Shown: positions 59,969 through 64,000 of the stretch, piece by piece
Numbering within the stretch: the stretch's first letter is position 1
Layout: each line of letters starts with the position of its first letter
Origin: Mobiluncus massiliensis
GTDB taxonomy: Bacteria > Actinomycetota > Actinomycetes > Actinomycetales > Actinomycetaceae
DNA: 64,000 nucleotides
Assembly (NCBI RefSeq): GCF_949769255.1
Contig: NZ_OX458329.1
Span: 124,001-188,000, forward strand
Direction: 5' to 3'
Notes under the pieces: generated by a model
Databases searched by the model: none
Seen by the model: only the letters and a program-made list of their open reading frames with translations
What the model was told of the DNA's origin: nothing
Translations under genes and position numbers: made by a program

Positions 59969-61561
59969 ATGAACATGGTTTTGACTCAAACAACTATTCC
60001 GACAACGGCTGGTTTCCCGTGGTTGTCCTTGCTGGTGGGTATCCCGATGGGGTTCGCTCTGGCAATCTGGCTCATCCCCTGGCTGCGTTCCATCGGCCGG
60101 GAAGTTTCCCTCGCCGTGTCCAGTGCGGTCCTGGCAGGTGTGCTGGTGGCTCTGTTTACCAGCTATGACTTCGCCCCGGAGACGCCGGGAGCTTTCCAAC
60201 TGGGCGAATCCTACTCGTGGATGCCCGCGATTGGCCTGTCTTGGGCGCTGGGCGTCAACGGGCTGGGTATGGTGATGATTATCCTTGCCACGGCCCTGAC
60301 CCCCCTGGTCATTCTGGCTTCCTGGCGGGACGACACCGACCCGAAAGTGGCAGCTGGCTACGCCGCCCTCATCCTGGCTTTGGAATCCTTCATGGTGCTG
60401 CTGTTCGCCGCCCGTGACCTGCTGCTGTTCTATATCGCCTTTGAGGGGATGCTGATTCCGCTGTACTTCCTGGTGGGCCGTTACGGTAACGGGGACGCAC
60501 AAGTGCGCCGCCACGCTGCTATCAAGTTCGTGCTGTATTCCCTGGCGGGCGGTTTGGTCATGCTGTTTGGCGTCATCGGCGTGTACGTGTATTCCGGCGG
60601 TGGCGACCGGGCTTTCCACATGGATTACCTGACCTCCGGGAACTTCCACCCCGGGGCAGCCGGCATGTGGATGATGACGACTTTCCTCATTGCCTTCGCA
60701 ATCAAGGCGCCGATGGTGCCGGTACACACCTGGTTGCCTTCCACCGCGGCGGTTGCCCGCGGCGGCACCTCCGTGCTGTTGGTGGGGGTGCTGGACAAGG
60801 TCGGTACCTGGGGCATGATTATGTTCTGCTGGCAGCTGTTCCCCGAGGCGTCCGCCAAAGTTGCGCCCGTTATCGTGGTGTTGGCAATCATCTCGATTCT
60901 GTGGGGGGCGCTGGCGGCAATTTCGCAAAAGGACCTGCTGCGTTTGGTGTCTTTCACTTCCGTGAGCCACTTCGGGTTCATGGTGTTGGCGCTGTACATC
61001 GGCTCCCAGACTGCGATTGAGGGCGCCATGCTCTACATGGTCGCCCACGGGGTGTCTATCGCCGGTTTGTTCCTGTTGAGCGGCTGGCTGACCACGCGAG
61101 GCGGCACCCAAGAAATCGCGGCCTACCGCGGTTTCCAGCGGGTCACCCCGACTTTGGCGGGCCTGTTCCTGGTGTCGGGGTTGGCGGCTATCGCCCTGCC
61201 CGGCCTGTCCGGTTTCCTGCCCGAATACTTGATTCTGGTCGGCACGTTTAAGATGAACATCGCGGCGGCGATTGTGTCTATCCTCGGGGTAGTGCTGGCC
61301 TCGGTTTACCTACTGGTGCCTTACCTGAAGGTGTTTACCGGGCCGATTGACGGCGAGGTTCGCGAAGCTGACGATTTGAACTGGCGGGAAAAGCTCATCA
61401 TGGTTCCCTTGGTTTTAGCGATGTTTGGTTTAGGTGTTCTGCCCGGACCGACCTTGGACCTGATCAAGCCCGACGCCGCTCTCATGTATCAAGCGGTGTC
61501 TAATAGCGGGTTGGTGTCTGCCTCAGCTGTCTTAGCCACGAGCGAAGGAGGCACCCAATGA
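59969..61561 (+). CDS. nuoM: NADH-quinone oxidoreductase subunit M
   Basis: A 530-residue antiporter-like subunit. FYIAFEGMLIPLYFLVGRYG carries the membrane Glu, and KAPMVPVHTWLPSTAAVARGGTSVLLVGVLDKVG the conserved Lys/His path. About fourteen helices. It overlaps nuoN by 4 bases. Confidence 0.97.
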   Translation: MNMVLTQTTIPTTAGFPWLSLLVGIPMGFALAIWLIPWLRSIGREVSLAVSSAVLAGVLVALFTSYDFAPETPGAFQLGESYSWMPAIGLSWALGVNGLGMVMIILATALTPLVILASWRDDTDPKVAAGYAALILALESFMVLLFAARDLLLFYIAFEGMLIPLYFLVGRYGNGDAQVRRHAAIKFVLYSLAGGLVMLFGVIGVYVYSGGGDRAFHMDYLTSGNFHPGAAGMWMMTTFLIAFAIKAPMVPVHTWLPSTAAVARGGTSVLLVGVLDKVGTWGMIMFCWQLFPEASAKVAPVIVVLAIISILWGALAAISQKDLLRLVSFTSVSHFGFMVLALYIGSQTAIEGAMLYMVAHGVSIAGLFLLSGWLTTRGGTQEIAAYRGFQRVTPTLAGLFLVSGLAAIALPGLSGFLPEYLILVGTFKMNIAAAIVSILGVVLASVYLLVPYLKVFTGPIDGEVREADDLNWREKLIMVPLVLAMFGLGVLPGPTLDLIKPDAALMYQAVSNSGLVSASAVLATSEGGTQ

Positions 61562-63144
61562 ACGCGATTCTTCCGGTGATTGTAAAAACCTTGGAGGTTA
61601 GCCCCGTGGTGGAATGGGATGCGCTAAGCCCCCTGCTAGTCCTGCTTGGCGCCGCCGTGTTGGCGACCCTGATTGAGGCCTTCCCCTGGCCCGGCTTCCG
61701 TAAAGGTGTCAACGCCTTCCTCACTATCGCCAGCATCATTACAGCGATTATCCTGGTGGCTTGGCGTTTCTCCGTGGTCGGTCAGCAGGGGGCGCGGCAA
61801 ATCGCGGCGGGAACCCTGTTTGAGGATCAGCTCTCGCTGGGATTCCAGCTGGTTTTGCTGGTAGTAGGGCTGTTGGCGGCCATTGTCGTCATTGACCGCT
61901 CCACCCCGAACGACGGCTCGTTTACTCCCCAGGCAGCCGACACCCCCGGCTCTTCCCAAGAAAACTATGCGATTAAGATTCGCTACCAGCGCACGGAAAT
62001 GTACGCCTTGTTCCTTTACTCACTGGGCGGCATGATGGCTTTCATCAGCTCAGGGAACCTGTTGACCCTGTTCGTGGCCCTGGAGTTGATGAGCTTGCCG
62101 CTCTACATCATGAGCGCGATGGGTCGGCGTCGCCGCCTGCTGAGCCAAGAAGCCGGTCTGAAGTACTTTATCCTCGGCGCTTTCGCCTCGGCATTTTTCC
62201 TGATGGGTATCACCATGCTCTACGGCTACACCGGGACTTTGAGCATGGTCGAGATGTCCAACGCGGTGGCCTTGAACTCGGGCTTGGACTGGATGCTCCT
62301 GACCGGCGGAGCCATGCTGCTGGTGGGCTTGTTCTTTAAGGTTTCTGCCGTGCCGTTCCACGCCTGGGCTCCCGATGTTTACCAAGGCGCACCCTCGCCG
62401 ATTTCCGGCTTCATGGCTGCTGGAGTGAAAGTCGCCGCTTTCGGCGCCCTGCTGCACCTGTACAGTTTCCTCTACACGCAGCTGAGCTGGGACTTCGTGG
62501 TCCTCATGTGGATGGTCATCATCGCGACCATCGTGGTGGGCACCTTCCTGGGCATCGTCCAAACTGACGTGAAGCGGATGTTGGCATACTCCTCGATTGC
62601 CCACGTGGGCTTCATCATGATTGCCCTGTTCGGGACTACGGGTAGTGCTTTCACTTCCATAGTCTTTTACGTCTTGGCTTACGGTGTCGCCACCATCGGC
62701 GCTTTCGCGGTCGTCTCGATTGTGCGTGACGAGGACGCAGAAGGCACGGTGCGCGGGGAGGCTTCGGCGCTGAGCTCTTGGGACGGTTTGGGGCGTAAGC
62801 ATCCGGCCATGGCCGCCGCGATGGCTATCTTCCTGCTGAGCTTCGCGGGTATTCCTCTGACCGGTGGATTCATTGGAAAGTTCGTCGTGTTCGAAGCGGG
62901 CTTGGCGGCGGATCCCGCCAACGGCATCCTGGTCCTCATTGGGTTGCTGGCCTCGGTCGTTACCGCGTTCTTTTACTTCCGGGTCATCATGCGCATGTTC
63001 TTTACCGAACCCGGTTCAGACACCGCTACCATCTCGGCTGGCGATGGCTTGACCAAGTGCGTCATCGTGCTGTGCGCGCTGGCGACCATCGCGTTGGGTG
63101 TCGCCAGCCAGCCGCTTTTGGCGTTGTTTACTCTGGGCGCATAG
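61558..63144 (+). CDS. nuoN: NADH-quinone oxidoreductase subunit N
   Basis: A 528-residue antiporter-like subunit. LFVALELMSLPLYIMSAMGR holds the membrane Glu, and KVSAVPFHAWAPDVYQGAPSPISGFMA the Lys/His path. About fourteen helices. It closes the nuo operon; a polyprenyl synthase follows 10 bp on and may be cotranscribed. Confidence 0.97.
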   Translation: MNAILPVIVKTLEVSPVVEWDALSPLLVLLGAAVLATLIEAFPWPGFRKGVNAFLTIASIITAIILVAWRFSVVGQQGARQIAAGTLFEDQLSLGFQLVLLVVGLLAAIVVIDRSTPNDGSFTPQAADTPGSSQENYAIKIRYQRTEMYALFLYSLGGMMAFISSGNLLTLFVALELMSLPLYIMSAMGRRRRLLSQEAGLKYFILGAFASAFFLMGITMLYGYTGTLSMVEMSNAVALNSGLDWMLLTGGAMLLVGLFFKVSAVPFHAWAPDVYQGAPSPISGFMAAGVKVAAFGALLHLYSFLYTQLSWDFVVLMWMVIIATIVVGTFLGIVQTDVKRMLAYSSIAHVGFIMIALFGTTGSAFTSIVFYVLAYGVATIGAFAVVSIVRDEDAEGTVRGEASALSSWDGLGRKHPAMAAAMAIFLLSFAGIPLTGGFIGKFVVFEAGLAADPANGILVLIGLLASVVTAFFYFRVIMRMFFTEPGSDTATISAGDGLTKCVIVLCALATIALGVASQPLLALFTLGA

Positions 63145-63154
63145 TCTTGAACCC

Positions 63155-64000
63155 GTGAGAAAAAAACTGGCCGCTACGCAATACCCGGTCTCGACCGATT
63201 CTGTCTTAGAGACACCGGGCTCACTGGAGACGAAACTCCAGGAAGCCTTAGAGGATGTCGAACAGATGTTGGTGCGGGAAACCCAGACGCAGCGGGATAG
63301 CACCTCCGAGTTGGTTTCCCACCTGCGATCCGCGGGTGGAAAACGGATGCGTCCCCTGCTGACCCTACTCATTTCCCAGCTGGGAGCCCCGGATCAGCCG
63401 GTGTCCACCAAGGTTAAGCAAGCCGCGGTGGCAGTGGAGCTGACTCACCTGGCTTCGCTGTACCACGATGATTTGATGGACGAAGCGACCGTGCGCCGCG
63501 GGGTACGCGCGGCGCACGTGCAGTGGACGAACACTCTGGCGGTGATGGCGGGAGATTTAATTTTTGCCCGCGCCTCCCTGCTGGTGTCCGAACTCGGACC
63601 TAGCATCGTGGCGCAGCATTCCCAAACTTTCGAGCGGTTGTGCTTGGGGCAAATGCATGACATTTTCGGTCCCGGCGATGATGACGACCCCATCGAGTTC
63701 TATATTGACGTGCTGCGGGACAAAACCGGCGCGCTCATTGGCTGTGCGGCGCTGTATGGGGCGGAACTATCCGGCTGCGACGCGGACACGGTCGCGGCCG
63801 TGACCCAGTTCGGTGAGGATTTGGGCGTGGCGTTCCAGATTGCCGATGATGTGCTGGATTTGCAGGCCACCGAGGCTCAAAGCGGGAAAACCCCCGGAGC
63901 CGACCTGCGGGACGGCACGAAAACGCTGCCCGTCCTGCTGCTGGAAAAGACCGTGCAGGAGGGCCGGGACACCGAGTCCGACCGCGCCTTGTTGAAAGCG
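63155..64000 (+). CDS. Polyprenyl diphosphate synthase (partial, cut by window end)
   Basis: The first 282 residues of a trans-isoprenyl chain synthase; the reading frame is open to the last base. The first Asp-rich motif YHDDLMDEA is at about residues 103-111 and the second FQIADDVLD at about 227-235. AGGKRMRPLLTLL binds the allylic diphosphate. It would make the C35-C45 side chain attached to menaquinone by MenA. The GTG start lies 10 bp after nuoN, with no strong ribosome site of its own. Placement with nuo suggests joint control of quinone supply and NADH dehydrogenase. Confidence 0.92.
   Translation, partial: MRKKLAATQYPVSTDSVLETPGSLETKLQEALEDVEQMLVRETQTQRDSTSELVSHLRSAGGKRMRPLLTLLISQLGAPDQPVSTKVKQAAVAVELTHLASLYHDDLMDEATVRRGVRAAHVQWTNTLAVMAGDLIFARASLLVSELGPSIVAQHSQTFERLCLGQMHDIFGPGDDDDPIEFYIDVLRDKTGALIGCAALYGAELSGCDADTVAAVTQFGEDLGVAFQIADDVLDLQATEAQSGKTPGADLRDGTKTLPVLLLEKTVQEGRDTESDRALLKA

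Overview
The window looks like chromosomal DNA of a GC-rich Gram-positive actinobacterium. Supporting signs are the actinobacterial form of RpoB/RpoC, GTG and TTG starts, a complete nuoA-N operon, menaquinone rather than ubiquinone genes, and a PP2C-FHA-FtsK/EccC-like group. An Actinomycetaceae-type organism (Mobiluncus/Varibaculum-like) is my best guess; this is inference from protein style, not a database match.

Layout. 0-9.5 kb: a small Cys-rich protein and an aldose epimerase, then a leftward sugar-catabolic operon (SIS isomerase, ROK kinase, PfkB kinase, class II aldolase). A DeoR-type regulator lies divergent to it, followed by a rightward ABC sugar importer (lipoprotein plus two permeases, no ATPase). 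9.5-17.3 kb: rpoB-rpoC. 17.3-20 kb: an AI-2E-family transporter and two small membrane proteins. 20-34 kb: menaquinone genes menE (leftward), menB, menC and menD. A PP2C phosphatase, an FHA protein and a 1438-residue EccC-like protein sit between menC and menD. 34-36 kb: an HtrA-like protease. 36-42 kb: a lactose-type locus (LacI, GH2 beta-galactosidase, GPH-family permease) with a divergent operator. 42-45.3 kb: an accessory stretch with a RelB/RelE-like toxin-antitoxin pair flanked by a 71-bp direct repeat of the menG 3' end, menG itself, a PEBP-family gene, two 127-bp repeats with inverted ends, and several strong palindromes. 45.3-64 kb: menF (leftward), the 14-gene nuo operon, and a polyprenyl diphosphate synthase cut by the window end.

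How the genes fit together. menF, D, C, E, B, menG and the polyprenyl synthase supply menaquinone, the electron acceptor of the NADH dehydrogenase encoded beside them; menA is not in the window. The two sugar loci each pair a transporter, catabolic enzymes and a local repressor with a palindromic candidate operator.

The observations most worth a second look are the 71-bp duplication around the toxin-antitoxin cassette, the EccC-like protein in which all three P-loops carry Arg (or lose the motif) instead of Lys, and the repeat-rich menG-menF interval.
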